Shown here: in pieces, positions 8,979-17,832 of the stretch | Layout: each line of letters opens with the position of its first letter | Position numbering within the stretch: the first letter of the stretch is position 1 | Assembly: GCF_001889405.1 (NCBI RefSeq) | Contig: NZ_CP017921.1 | Coordinates: 572,057-636,056 of the forward strand | Length of the DNA: 64,000 bases | Direction of reading: 5' to 3' | Origin: Methanohalophilus halophilus | GTDB taxonomy: Archaea > Halobacteriota > Methanosarcinia > Methanosarcinales > Methanosarcinaceae | Notes under the pieces: generated by a model | Told to the model about the DNA's origin: nothing | Database searches by the model: none | What the model saw: only the letters and a program-made list of their open reading frames with translations | Program-made: the position numbers and the translations under genes

Positions 8979-11900
8979 ATGTTAAAAATAGAAAAATTAT
9001 CAAGAAAACAAACTATATTGAAACTTTCAATTATGTTTATTTTGCTATTCACAATTATAACACTACTTTCTGGAATTACATATGCACTCCCAAATTACGA
9101 AATTGATTCGTATCCCGATGACTATACACCCAATCCCCAGGAAATATTGCTTATCAACGATACAGGAACAATTAAAGGACTCTGGATGGGAAATTCATCT
9201 GGAGTTTTTTATTATAACAATACCACCAGCAGTTGGTATAAAGAAATAGATGGCGGCCTCAAAACAATAGCCGTACAAAGGGCCATCGATAATTCTACCA
9301 CGAATGAAAACACAATAATCGTGGGTGAAGGGGCCTATGATGGAACTTTAAATATCGATATAGATGATTTGGAATTAAAAATCCATGGAAACAGACCAAC
9401 AATAGATGGCCTAAATTCATTTTATACAATCCAAATCTCATCCGACAATGCTACATTGGAAGGTTTCAGGATAACTGGAGCAGACAGCAATGGAATATAT
9501 CTTCGAGGCATTAATAATACAATCAAAAATAATACAGTACAATATAATGGACAGGGGATTGCTCTTTCCACCAGCAGCAATAATTCAATAATAAACAATG
9601 CAGTTCAATACAATAGTTGGCATGGAATCGCCATCACAGGTTCCTGCAATAATAACTTTATAGCAAACAATACAGTTCAATACAACAGCTTTTTTGGAAT
9701 TTGGATATTAAGCAGGAATAACTTACTGGAAAACAATACAGTATGTTATAATGAAGATGATGGTGTCTACATTGCGAGTACTAATAATACGTTAAATAAA
9801 AACGATATATACAGCAATAAAGGCCATGGTACCAATATTCATACATCTTCTGATGCTCATGTGGGAAGCAATAATACGCTAATAAATAACAATATGCATA
9901 ATAATACCTACAGTGGAATCTCAATTGGTAAATATTATCAAGCCACTGTGGGCAGTACTAATAATACACTAATAAATAATAATATACACAATAATACTCA
10001 GTATGGAATCATTGTTGGAGAAGATTGCTCGAATAATTCTATCAAGAATAATGCCATACGAAATAATACTGACTATGGCATACGATTTTTTGGTTCGAAT
10101 AATCTTTTGAAGAATAATGAATTTACTGAAGATGGCTTGTTTTTAGAATCTTTTGACAATATTATAGCAGATAATACTGTCAATAATAAACCCCTTGTAT
10201 ATCTGAAAAATGTAACTGGTGAATTTGTTGATAAGGCAGGACAGGTAATACTGTTAAAATGCAACAATATCACTTTTAAAGATATGAAAATAGAGAATAC
10301 AGATACTGGAGTATATCTGCACCAGACAAACGATACAAGATTTTATAATTGTACCATCAGGGACAATTCTTATGAGGGTATTCATCTCCGGGGCCAGGAT
10401 AATATCTTAAAAAACGTTACAATCGTGGAGCATGGCAGTAGTGGGATTGAAATATTGGGTGACAATAATACTGTCATAGATAGTACTATCAGGGATAATG
10501 GTAGATTTGGAATCGACACCAGAGGTTTGAATAATATCTTGAATAACGTTGTAGTACAAAACAATGCTGCAGATGGCATTGCACTTTCAGGTAGGAGTAA
10601 TATCATCAATGATAGTACTATCAGGGATAATGGTAGATATGGAATAGATATCGACGGTTTGAATAATACCCTGAATAACAGCATCATACAAAACAATACC
10701 GAGAATGCTGTTTATTTCAGAGGCGATAGTAATATCTTAGTAAATAATATTATACAATACAATAAAGCTAATGGGATCTCATATTCAGGCAGTAATAATG
10801 TTATGAAAATGAATACTGTACGACATAATAGAGAATATGGTATCTGTCCTAATCGTTATAGTTATCCTAACAGTTTCAATGAGTTGAAACATAATACAGT
10901 ACAAAACAACAGTAATGGAATTTATTTCAATGATAATCGGGGAGTATTACACAATAATACTATAGAAGACAATACTTTAAATGGTGTAATACTATCTGGT
11001 AGTGATAATGAGGTCAGTCATAACACGATAGAGAACAATACTGACAGTGGAATCAAAATTTATAGTAGTTTTGGGTCTACATTAGAAAGTAATACAATCG
11101 TAACTAATAGTATTGGAATTAATCTGATAAAAAGTGCATCTAATATTTTTTATCAGAACACAATTGCAAATAATACCCAGCGCAATATCCAATCAATGGG
11201 ACCACCCAATTACTGGACTTCTCCCGATAATATAACATATAGTTATGAAGGTAAAGAGTACACCAGCAAACTGGGTAATTACTATGGAGATTATGACGGA
11301 AATGATACCGATGGAGATGGAATAGGGGACACTTTAAACTATACCATTGATTCAGGAAATATTGATACTCGACCATTAGTACTGCAATGGGAAGAAATTA
11401 CAAAATCTTCATCGACATCTGATACATTTGCTGAAACCACAGAACAAGATTCCAATGGCCGCACATCTGTGGGCCCAAGTATACCCCCAGAAGCAGTTGA
11501 TATAACTAATTCTAATATAAAGTCAGTAACTGGCGGCTCAAATGTAAAGTATGATTTCTCAGACAGTGAGGGGCCTGTAATGGGCATCAGTTTTGATGCA
11601 AAGGATAACGAGGGCAATGTGGTCGCAAAGGTACAGGTACTGAAAGAGAAACCCGATGATGTCGATGAGCCTTCAGGCAAATCCTACCGGGTCCTGAGCA
11701 TGAGCGTAGGTAGCGAGGGTACTATCAACGAAGATAATGCTGATAACATCCTAATTGATTTTAAAGTTAGTTGGAATTGGATAAAGGAAAATGATATCGA
11801 TCCTGCAACAATACATATGGCCAGATTCCATGACGGACAATGGCAGGACCTTCCAAGCAACAAGGTTGGAGAGGATGATAAGTTCCTGCATTTTGTTGCT

Positions 11901-12110
11901 GATACACCCGGATTCTCTTTATTCAGCATTATTGGAGATGAAAGAGAAGCGATCGAAGAAGTGATTCCGGAAGAACGTGAAGTTGAAGAGGTAGCAGATG
12001 AACCTGCCTCTGAAGAGGAAAGTGCTAAGACACCTGGATTTACTGCTCTCTTTGCGGTAGCAATCATTGCAGGTGCAGCACTGCTAACCAGACAAAAAAG
12101 CAATCGTTAA
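8979..12110 (+). CDS. NosD-type beta-helix surface protein with PGF-pre-PGF and PGF-CTERM
   Basis: A 1043-residue surface protein from the chosen ATG. Residues 1-38 form a long signal peptide. Residues about 90-780 are right-handed parallel beta-helix (NosD/CASH) with dozens of coils of about 22 residues carrying N-N-[TS]-[IV]-x-[ND]-N motifs and hence many N-glycosylation sites. A calcium-binding-like DxDxDG stretch (near 'DTDGDGIGD') follows, then a PGF-pre-PGF domain (about 835-975), an acidic linker and a PGF-CTERM tail (TPGF, hydrophobic span, basic end). Such proteins are exported and archaeosortase-processed; beta-helices often bind or cleave polysaccharide, but no catalytic residues were recognised. 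A 132-bp (44-residue) internal duplication is evident at 10479 and 10611. Confidence 0.9.
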   Translation: MLKIEKLSRKQTILKLSIMFILLFTIITLLSGITYALPNYEIDSYPDDYTPNPQEILLINDTGTIKGLWMGNSSGVFYYNNTTSSWYKEIDGGLKTIAVQRAIDNSTTNENTIIVGEGAYDGTLNIDIDDLELKIHGNRPTIDGLNSFYTIQISSDNATLEGFRITGADSNGIYLRGINNTIKNNTVQYNGQGIALSTSSNNSIINNAVQYNSWHGIAITGSCNNNFIANNTVQYNSFFGIWILSRNNLLENNTVCYNEDDGVYIASTNNTLNKNDIYSNKGHGTNIHTSSDAHVGSNNTLINNNMHNNTYSGISIGKYYQATVGSTNNTLINNNIHNNTQYGIIVGEDCSNNSIKNNAIRNNTDYGIRFFGSNNLLKNNEFTEDGLFLESFDNIIADNTVNNKPLVYLKNVTGEFVDKAGQVILLKCNNITFKDMKIENTDTGVYLHQTNDTRFYNCTIRDNSYEGIHLRGQDNILKNVTIVEHGSSGIEILGDNNTVIDSTIRDNGRFGIDTRGLNNILNNVVVQNNAADGIALSGRSNIINDSTIRDNGRYGIDIDGLNNTLNNSIIQNNTENAVYFRGDSNILVNNIIQYNKANGISYSGSNNVMKMNTVRHNREYGICPNRYSYPNSFNELKHNTVQNNSNGIYFNDNRGVLHNNTIEDNTLNGVILSGSDNEVSHNTIENNTDSGIKIYSSFGSTLESNTIVTNSIGINLIKSASNIFYQNTIANNTQRNIQSMGPPNYWTSPDNITYSYEGKEYTSKLGNYYGDYDGNDTDGDGIGDTLNYTIDSGNIDTRPLVLQWEEITKSSSTSDTFAETTEQDSNGRTSVGPSIPPEAVDITNSNIKSVTGGSNVKYDFSDSEGPVMGISFDAKDNEGNVVAKVQVLKEKPDDVDEPSGKSYRVLSMSVGSEGTINEDNADNILIDFKVSWNWIKENDIDPATIHMARFHDGQWQDLPSNKVGEDDKFLHFVADTPGFSLFSIIGDEREAIEEVIPEEREVEEVADEPASEEESAKTPGFTALFAVAIIAGAALLTRQKSNR

Positions 12111-12114
12111 AATT

Positions 12115-12135
12115 GAGCAGGATATTTTCCTGCTC
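12115..12135 (+). terminator. hairpin downstream of the NosD-protein gene
   Basis: A perfect 8-bp stem GAGCAGGA/TCCTGCTC with a TATTT loop begins 4 bp after the stop codon. No strong T-run follows, so it may be a terminator or an mRNA 3'-end stabiliser. Confidence 0.45.
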
Positions 12136-12190
12136 CAAATTTGACAAATAACCGAAACCTTGAACACATCAATCGATTATTCCACAACCA

Positions 12191-12715
12191 ATGTTTGTGT
12201 TTGGCCACCTGGGATTAACTATACTTGCCTTCTATCTGGCAGAGCAATGGCTGCCCAGGTTGCAGGGCAAAGTCAATTATGGATTTGTGGCGGTCGGAGC
12301 GCTGCTGCCAGACCTGATCGATAAACCGCTGGGCCGGTTTTTGCTGGCGGATTCCCTGGCAAGCGGCAGGGTTTTTGCCCATACCTTAATATTCTGGATA
12401 CTGGTTTGCCTCATTATTGTTTTAATATGGCAGAAGTGGCGAGCAGATTTTTTATTGGTATTGCCCGGTGCAGCAGTTTTGCATTTATTGGAAGACTCGA
12501 TGTGGCAGACTCCCGAGGTTTTGTTCTGGCCGTTTATGGGATGGAGTTTCCCGGCCGATGAGATTGCAGGCGGTTTTCTGGATTACCTGATGCACGTGTT
12601 CGACAACTGCTATGATCCGGCCATATCGATGGTTTTTGTATCGGAAATTTTCGGGATCATGATCTGCATGGTGGGTGTTGTGCGATGGTACAGGGGAAAT
12701 AGGAATTGGCAGTGA
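12191..12715 (+). CDS. DUF457/YdjM-like membrane-bound putative metal-dependent hydrolase
   Basis: A 174-residue integral membrane protein. Features of the LexA-regulated YdjM / DUF457 family: an N-terminal GHLGLT motif with a histidine near residue 6, GALLPDLIDKPLG around residues 38-50 and GRVFAHTL near 60 (two histidine/aspartate metal-ligand candidates), then hydrophobic spans. The family is annotated as putative metal-dependent hydrolases of the membrane; no substrate is known. No clear ribosome binding site precedes the ATG, so the mRNA may be leaderless. It ends 3 bp from the convergent DUF4143 ATPase gene. Confidence 0.75.
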   Translation: MFVFGHLGLTILAFYLAEQWLPRLQGKVNYGFVAVGALLPDLIDKPLGRFLLADSLASGRVFAHTLIFWILVCLIIVLIWQKWRADFLLVLPGAAVLHLLEDSMWQTPEVLFWPFMGWSFPADEIAGGFLDYLMHVFDNCYDPAISMVFVSEIFGIMICMVGVVRWYRGNRNWQ

Positions 12716-12718
12716 ACA

Positions 12719-14041
12719 TCAAATGTTTGCAGAATCCGTTTCAAGTAACCAGTACCACAGAGGTACATAATTGATTATTTTGCCGTTTACATCTTCACTA
12801 TCAAAAAGATCAGCCGTTATTATAGTTCCTTCCTGAAAACCAAAATGGTCCATTGCCGAAAGTAATCCCTGAATTTCCCTCTGCTTTGTATCAGGATCTG
12901 AGATGTCGACACTTACCTGGATCAAACTTGTGGGGTGCAAACCCTGTTTTGTAACAAAATCTACTTCCAATCCTTTTTGGTCTTGCCAATAATAGATGTC
13001 TTCGCCACTTCTTAGAAGTTGAATGAAAACTATATTTTCATACAGCCTGCCAAGATCATCTGAGAATCGGAATGAAACTGCATTCAACAAGCCAGTATCT
13101 ATGCAGTATAGTTTTTTAGGCTTGTTTATCTGCTTTTTGAGGGATGCGTCATAATGATTGATAGTAAACAACAGGAAAGCGTCTTCAAGATAAGAGACAT
13201 AGGTGATCAGGGCATCGGTACTCAGGGATGTATAACTGGCAAACAATTTGCGCAGCGAGTTGTAGGTATGGGGTTTGGCGATATTTGATATGCAAAAAAG
13301 TGCAAGTTCATTGAATATGCGGGTATTGCGTATCCTGTGTCTGCTAATGATATCCCGGTAGATGATGTCGTCAAAATAGGACTGCAACAATTCTTTATGG
13401 TCAATTGAGGGATAGAATATAACTTCCGGAAAACCTCCTTTCCTTAAATACTCATTGAATTTAGTTTTCATTTCAACATTCTTTTTTGAGAACGGCAATG
13501 TCTCGATATCAAAATCTACTTTCTGGCTGCGAAGAAATTCGGCGAAACTGAAAGGAAACATCCGGGTAGTCAGATGTCTGCCTGTCAGGCGTGAAGAGAC
13601 ATCCTTTGCAAGCAGGGATGCATTGGAGCCGCTTATTATGAGTTTGACGTTTTTCCGCCTATCATAAACTCCTTTCATCCATCTTTCCCATCCCGGAAAG
13701 TTCTGGATCTCATCAAGAAATAGATATAATACGTCTTCCTCAGAAGCCGGGAAAAGTTCCCTGAAAGTGTCTATCAATAATGCCAACTCGTCTCCCTTAA
13801 GAGGCTGGAGCCTGTCATCATCAAGATTGAAGTAGAGAATACTGGTTTTGGGTACCCCTCGTCCAAGCAATTCGGAAATCAGTTGATACATATAATAGGT
13901 CTTGCCGCAGCGGCGCACGCCTATAATATCATTGATATGGGGTGCATCTATGTTAGTTTTGCATGCCCTCTGCTGAAACGGCGGCAACTCCCTTTCCTGC
14001 CATTCGACAATTGCCTTTTTGAGTTTGACCCGTGTATCCAT
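12719..14041 (-). CDS. ATP-binding protein with AAA and DUF4143 domains
   Basis: A 440-residue AAA-type ATPase of the archaeal/bacterial DUF4143 group. Walker A is GVRRCGKT (41-48), Walker B is YLFLDEIQN (106-114), and a sensor-like IISGSNASLL follows. The C-terminal half is the DUF4143 domain, ending in a PD-(D/E)xK-like stretch (the 'GLEVDFV' motif preceded by YYWQDQ). Such ATPases are numerous in archaeal accessory regions and behave as lineage-specific expansions; cellular role unproven. It is transcribed as a single gene, with TATA-like sequence near the GTATATAAACG at about 14114. Confidence 0.88.
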   Translation of the reverse strand: MDTRVKLKKAIVEWQERELPPFQQRACKTNIDAPHINDIIGVRRCGKTYYMYQLISELLGRGVPKTSILYFNLDDDRLQPLKGDELALLIDTFRELFPASEEDVLYLFLDEIQNFPGWERWMKGVYDRRKNVKLIISGSNASLLAKDVSSRLTGRHLTTRMFPFSFAEFLRSQKVDFDIETLPFSKKNVEMKTKFNEYLRKGGFPEVIFYPSIDHKELLQSYFDDIIYRDIISRHRIRNTRIFNELALFCISNIAKPHTYNSLRKLFASYTSLSTDALITYVSYLEDAFLLFTINHYDASLKKQINKPKKLYCIDTGLLNAVSFRFSDDLGRLYENIVFIQLLRSGEDIYYWQDQKGLEVDFVTKQGLHPTSLIQVSVDISDPDTKQREIQGLLSAMDHFGFQEGTIITADLFDSEDVNGKIINYVPLWYWLLETDSANI

Positions 14042-14316
14042 TATAGATTAATTTGCCTGCATATATTATAATTTTATCGACTGTGTTCGACAAATATGCG
14101 GTTTTTTATCGTATATAAACGACAAACTTCCAGAAATATTTGTATTGGACCAAATTAGGTCTGCATGTCTATTAATGAATTCACTTATTATTGTCACAAC
14201 ATTTATTGTCCAGACAATAATGTATGAAATCAAGCCTTAGAAACTGACGATGTGGGTTTACCAAAAATACCTTCCAGACAAAGACTATTTGGACAATTCA
14301 GAATATACGGATCAAC

Positions 14317-14505
14317 ATGTTACCGGACAATTGCAGTTTCTGTCAGGGGAAACTGGTTGAGAAAAACACCGAAGTGGAAGTCAAAAAAGCGGATGGGGAA
14401 AGTGTTTCTTTGAGAGTGCCTGCCTACGTTTGTGAGACCTGCGGAGAGGTTTACTATAAGCCCGAGGTTTCCCGGCAACTTGACAGGATTGCTTATAGCA
14501 GGTGA
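14317..14505 (+). CDS. YgiT-type zinc-finger (MqsA N-terminal-like) protein
   Basis: A 62-residue protein with two CxxC zinc knuckles (CSFCQG and CETCGE) and the VPAYVCETCG motif of the YgiT/MqsA N-terminal zinc domain. In type II toxin-antitoxin loci this domain belongs to the antitoxin. Here it lacks the C-terminal DNA-binding HTH of full MqsA, as is usual for the short archaeal forms, and no toxin (DUF4258 or MqsR) gene was found directly upstream; the preceding 275 bp hold no convincing ORF. It is therefore probably an orphan half of a module. Confidence 0.75.
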   Translation: MLPDNCSFCQGKLVEKNTEVEVKKADGESVSLRVPAYVCETCGEVYYKPEVSRQLDRIAYSR

Positions 14506-14544
14506 GGGCCTCCATAACTGCACAGGGACATATATCATGTCCAT

Positions 14545-14615
14545 TTTTGTTCACTTAATATAAATAACATGTGAACAAATTTACCCATAGTCCTTAATTT
14601 GGCTGCAAATCAACT
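14545..14615 (+). promoter_or_regulatory. orphan copy of the winged-helix gene promoter/operator
   Basis: TTGTTCAC (14547-14554) and GTGAACAA (14571-14578) form an inverted repeat around an ATATAAATAA TATA-like core. The stretch AATAACATGTGAACAAAT, then T/A-TACCCATA, matches the promoter and start-codon region of the winged-helix gene at 24.77 kb (minus strand there), and weak similarity runs on into where its first codons would be (CTTAATTTGG against CTGAATTTAA). No intact gene follows. This is best read as the remnant of a second copy of that locus. Confidence 0.55.
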
Positions 14616-14685
14616 GCACCCTAACGGAAGGGGCTTGAAAGAATTTGATACAAGTCAGGAGACCATCACTTAAGGATGCGGGATA

Positions 14686-15153
14686 ATGTTAAATGATGAT
14701 GAAATACAATCTCTGATTGGTGAAACAAAACCAGTTTCGGCGTTGTCCGTAAAAGATATTCGACCAATATTGAAAAAAGGTAGGCAGTACAAGGAATACG
14801 ATCTACCATTAACTTCCTCTAATGGAAATAGATTCCAAATCCGCATCCGTGTTAATGATAACAACCCATTTGACTTCTCAGTTATTTTGATGTATCAAGA
14901 ACCACAAAGCAAATTTTGGTATATTTTGAGACGATACAACGGTAAAAACCATACTCACAAGAATAAAATTGAAAAGGAAAAAATTCGTGGGTACCATATA
15001 CACAAAGCAACAGAACGCTATCAAAAGAGTGGATATAATATTGATGGATATGCGGAAGAAGCATTCACCTATTCTAATTGGCACGATGCACTAAGCGTCA
15101 TGTTGGATGATTGCAACATAAAAATAGAAGGAAAAACAATATATGATTATTGA
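14686..15153 (+). CDS. small protein of possible DUF6978 family, partner of the next gene
   Basis: A 155-residue cytosolic protein without signal peptide or membrane segment. The middle is beta-rich (RFQIRIRVND, FDFSVILMYQ), followed by a basic His-containing stretch (YNGKNHTHKNK, RGYHIHKATERYQ). It resembles what is annotated as DUF6978, proteins usually encoded just upstream of a DUF1828 gene; the assignment is from memory and tentative. The stop lies 15 bp before the ATG of the DUF1828 gene, so they form an operon. A toxin-antitoxin or defence role is plausible from such pairings but not shown. Confidence 0.5.
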   Translation: MLNDDEIQSLIGETKPVSALSVKDIRPILKKGRQYKEYDLPLTSSNGNRFQIRIRVNDNNPFDFSVILMYQEPQSKFWYILRRYNGKNHTHKNKIEKEKIRGYHIHKATERYQKSGYNIDGYAEEAFTYSNWHDALSVMLDDCNIKIEGKTIYDY

Positions 15154-15168
15154 AACGGAGTGTTAAAC

Positions 15169-15936
15169 ATGGAAACGGATCTGATAAAGACTCTACGGGA
15201 ATCCGTGTGCCAGGAGTTAGAGATTTTCCAGGAAGGAAAAGAACGATACGTAGTAGATACTCCGTTTGGATTTGATGATGGTGATTCTTTTGTAATAGTG
15301 CTAAAGAAAGATGAAGGCGGTTGGCACTTTACAGATGAAGGTCATACTTTAATGCATTTATCATATTATGATCTCGATATCCCCTCTACAAAAGGAAAAA
15401 GACGTTCATTTTTCAATAATATATTGGAAACGCATAATATAGAAGACCGAAATGGCGAACTGATTATTAGAATTGAAAATGAACAATATGGGGATTCTCT
15501 TTTTAGTTTCATACAGGCACTTACAAAAATAACAGATTTATCGTTCATCAGAAAACAGCACATATCCTCTTTATTTAAGGAAGATTTTAAGGAATATATG
15601 AAACAGACCTTTGGAGATAAATGTACTTTTAGTTATAGTGAGCCAAAGCATGACCCAGACGGCAACTATGTTGTCGATTGTTATGTCGATTTAGACCGGC
15701 CACTGTTGATTTTCGCACTTACAGGCGATTACAGGTGCAAAGACGCTATCATAACATGTTTGGCCTTCAAAGAATGGGGATACACATTTAATTCTATTGG
15801 TGTTTTTGAAGAAAGTAAAAACATTAGCCCAAAGGTTTTAGCTCAATCCATGGATTGGGTCGATAAGCAATTTTCAACATTGACATCCGCAAAGGAACTA
15901 ATGCCTGAGTATACCAAAAAAATGGCCTTATGCTAA
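15169..15936 (+). CDS. DUF1828/DUF1829 domain protein
   Basis: A 255-residue protein from the ATG at 15169, preceded by ACGGAGTG as ribosome binding site. The N-terminal 90 residues carry the DUF1828 pattern: DTPF-GFDDGDSFVI, a WHFTDEGHTL motif and SYYDLD. The later part (about 125-240) is DUF1829-like, with a CYVDLDRPLLIFAL strand-rich core. These domains occur in small two-gene modules in mobile regions of bacteria and archaea; biochemical activity is unknown. It follows the DUF6978-like gene by 15 bp. Confidence 0.65.
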   Translation: METDLIKTLRESVCQELEIFQEGKERYVVDTPFGFDDGDSFVIVLKKDEGGWHFTDEGHTLMHLSYYDLDIPSTKGKRRSFFNNILETHNIEDRNGELIIRIENEQYGDSLFSFIQALTKITDLSFIRKQHISSLFKEDFKEYMKQTFGDKCTFSYSEPKHDPDGNYVVDCYVDLDRPLLIFALTGDYRCKDAIITCLAFKEWGYTFNSIGVFEESKNISPKVLAQSMDWVDKQFSTLTSAKELMPEYTKKMALC

Positions 15937-16356
15937 CTAAATTTGTTTAGATATGTACTGTCGGACAGGCAGCATCTGTATTGTGTGGTAGCCAGCAAAT
16001 AATTGCAAGGATTTATATCACAAAAAATGATTAATATACACCTAATATTAACTTGATAGGTTATGAGATTGGAGGAAGGGTGGTATGAGCGGATGGAGGG
16101 ACCGGATAAAATAGAGGGGATTGTGATGTATTGGGGGTACAATGATGTTTTAGCCCGATCCCGTTCACCTAATGATGATACAAAAATATTAGTTATGTTA
16201 TATAAGTGTGGCTGTTTTCATTTATGAGCCGATTTATGTCAAATACTCCTCCTTTACGGAAGGATTCTCCTGTTTCAAAGAGATGAATCCCATCAGCATC
16301 CAAAAGATATGTATAAATGCACAACTCTATATGTTTGATTACAAAGAGGGGATCAA
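15937..16356. other. 420-bp intergenic region without a convincing gene
   Basis: A TATA-like GGATTTATATC near 16010 and, before the next gene, ATGTATAAATG near 16309 look like promoters; AGAGGGGATC (about 16346) is the ribosome binding site of the membrane-protein gene. A 55-codon G-rich frame at 16063-16227 is present but lacks protein-like composition. Confidence 0.4.
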
Positions 16357-17253
16357 ATGCCAATAACCATAGAAGAAGTACTAAACCGGGGCTTTACTGC
16401 CTGGACTAAGAATTTGAAGATATCAGTTCCTTTCATTCTGTCGGTTATCATAATAGGTATTATCTGGATAGCTTACATGCTTCTGTTTGTAGCAGCAGTA
16501 GTACCATCTGTAGCGCCACTGATGGCCGACCCTGTCATGGGCGATATTATTGAAGCAATCACTCCACATATTATGTACTTAGGTGGGGGATTTGCAATAT
16601 TGCTGATAATCAGCTCTTTAATAGAGGTGTTCTTTACAGCCGGTGCAATCGGCATGGCAAAAGATGTAGCACTAACTGGCAGGACCAGTTATGAAGAGAT
16701 GATCGATTCCGGGAAAGCACATTTTTTCAATTACTTCCTGTTGCAGATATTGTTTTACCTGATAATACTGGCAGGCGTTGTATTTGTCCTACCCGGTATT
16801 TTGCAGGTAGGCGACCTTACCAACCCTGATGCGATAATGCAAAATCTGTTAGTACTCGGTGCTGGATTTTTGCTCTGGATTATTTATGGTATCGCAGTAA
16901 GCATCATATTAGCAGTATCCTACTACGCACTTGTTGTTGACAATCTCGGACCGATTCAGGCTCTAAAGACCGGGTACAGGTTCTTTCTTAATAACAAGGC
17001 CGCTGTTGTGATATTGTGGTTACTTACTATTGTGGTGGTTGTTGCACTCAATTCTCTTAGTTCATTATTTGCCTCGTTTGAGTATCTTTCAATTATATGG
17101 AGTATCATAAGCACTGTGCTGAGTGTTGTCGTAATACCTGCAGTATTCACGTTATGGTGGACTTTCCTGTACATGGGAAAAACCGGCCGGGATGTACGGG
17201 ATCCCAAAAATATTGATGATCGTAAAACCACTGAACCGGAATCAACTGAATGA
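16357..17253 (+). CDS. multi-pass membrane protein, DUF7847-like
   Basis: A 298-residue membrane protein with about six hydrophobic spans (residues near 25-47, 72-98, 125-148, 160-190, 208-232 and 240-272) and a charged cytosolic tail (KTGRDVRDPKN). It resembles archaeal proteins annotated as DUF7847 or glycerophosphoryl-diester-phosphodiesterase membrane-domain-like proteins, whose function is unknown; the family assignment is tentative. An own promoter (TATA near 16309) and a strong terminator overlapping the stop codon make it a single-gene transcript. Confidence 0.65.
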   Translation: MPITIEEVLNRGFTAWTKNLKISVPFILSVIIIGIIWIAYMLLFVAAVVPSVAPLMADPVMGDIIEAITPHIMYLGGGFAILLIISSLIEVFFTAGAIGMAKDVALTGRTSYEEMIDSGKAHFFNYFLLQILFYLIILAGVVFVLPGILQVGDLTNPDAIMQNLLVLGAGFLLWIIYGIAVSIILAVSYYALVVDNLGPIQALKTGYRFFLNNKAAVVILWLLTIVVVVALNSLSSLFASFEYLSIIWSIISTVLSVVVIPAVFTLWWTFLYMGKTGRDVRDPKNIDDRKTTEPESTE

Positions 17254-17298
17254 GATCTTAATTACAAATTTTGATTTAAGATCTCTTTTCTATTTTTT
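17252..17298 (+). terminator. strong intrinsic-type terminator
   Basis: A perfect 10-bp stem GAGATCTTAA/TTAAGATCTC overlaps the stop codon of the membrane-protein gene and is followed by TTTTCTATTTTTT. It lies directly upstream of the IS200/IS605 element. Confidence 0.75.
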
Positions 17299-17430
17299 AC
17301 GAGTGACGGGGTGCAGGGGCAGAGAAAGCCCATGAGTTCACTCATGGGATGAATCGTGTCCCGCTTCCTGTTATGCACTGCATCTATATGTGGGAAAAGC
17401 ATTATATATTTGTCGAGCATATACTAAACT

Positions 17431-17832
17431 GTGGCAACAAAGAGATGGACCTGTAGTAGGACAACTGTGTACAATATAGGGTATCACTTGATATGGTGTC
17501 CCAAATATCGCAGAAAAGTTCTCGAAGAACATATCCAAAACAGACTAAGGGAACTGTTGTTAGAAAAAGCCTATGAAATCGGGATAACAATAGAAAAGAT
17601 GGAGGTCCTTCCAGATCATGTGCATTTGTTTGTGAAATCCCCGCCTACAGCAAGTCCACACTGGATAGTTCAGCAATTAAAAGGCTATAGTTCAAGGATT
17701 CTCAGACAAGAGTTTCCTGAACTCAAATCGAGGTTGCCTACACTCTGGACAAGAAGTTATTATTGTGAATCGGTTGGACATATTTCGCAAAAATCCGTTG
17801 AAAAATATATCGAGCAGCAGAAGAATGTATGA
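17431..17832 (+). CDS. tnpA: TnpA, IS200/IS605 HUH/Y1 transposase
   Basis: A 133-residue single-strand DNA transposase. The HUH metal motif is in PDHVHLF (H-V-H) near residues 63-65, the WCPKYRRKVL signature lies near residue 23, and the catalytic tyrosine is in SVEKYIEQQ near the C-terminus. Length matches intact family members. The start is GTG. The tnpB ATG overlaps its stop by 4 bp, indicating coupled translation. Confidence 0.93.
   Translation: MATKRWTCSRTTVYNIGYHLIWCPKYRRKVLEEHIQNRLRELLLEKAYEIGITIEKMEVLPDHVHLFVKSPPTASPHWIVQQLKGYSSRILRQEFPELKSRLPTLWTRSYYCESVGHISQKSVEKYIEQQKNV

Noticed and set aside
9500-11150. Many short similar DNA units resembling a CRISPR-like or satellite array
   Set aside because: They are codon-phased NosD coils of about 66 bp inside one open frame with degenerate sequence; no constant repeat or unique spacers.
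14250-14361. Short ORF overlapping the YgiT gene start as a possible toxin
   Set aside because: Only 37 codons, no DUF4258 or MqsR features.
16063-16227. 55-codon ORF in the gap before the membrane-protein gene
   Set aside because: G-rich start and Cys/His tail with no protein-like pattern, and the inner ATGs give different short frames; no homologue recognised.
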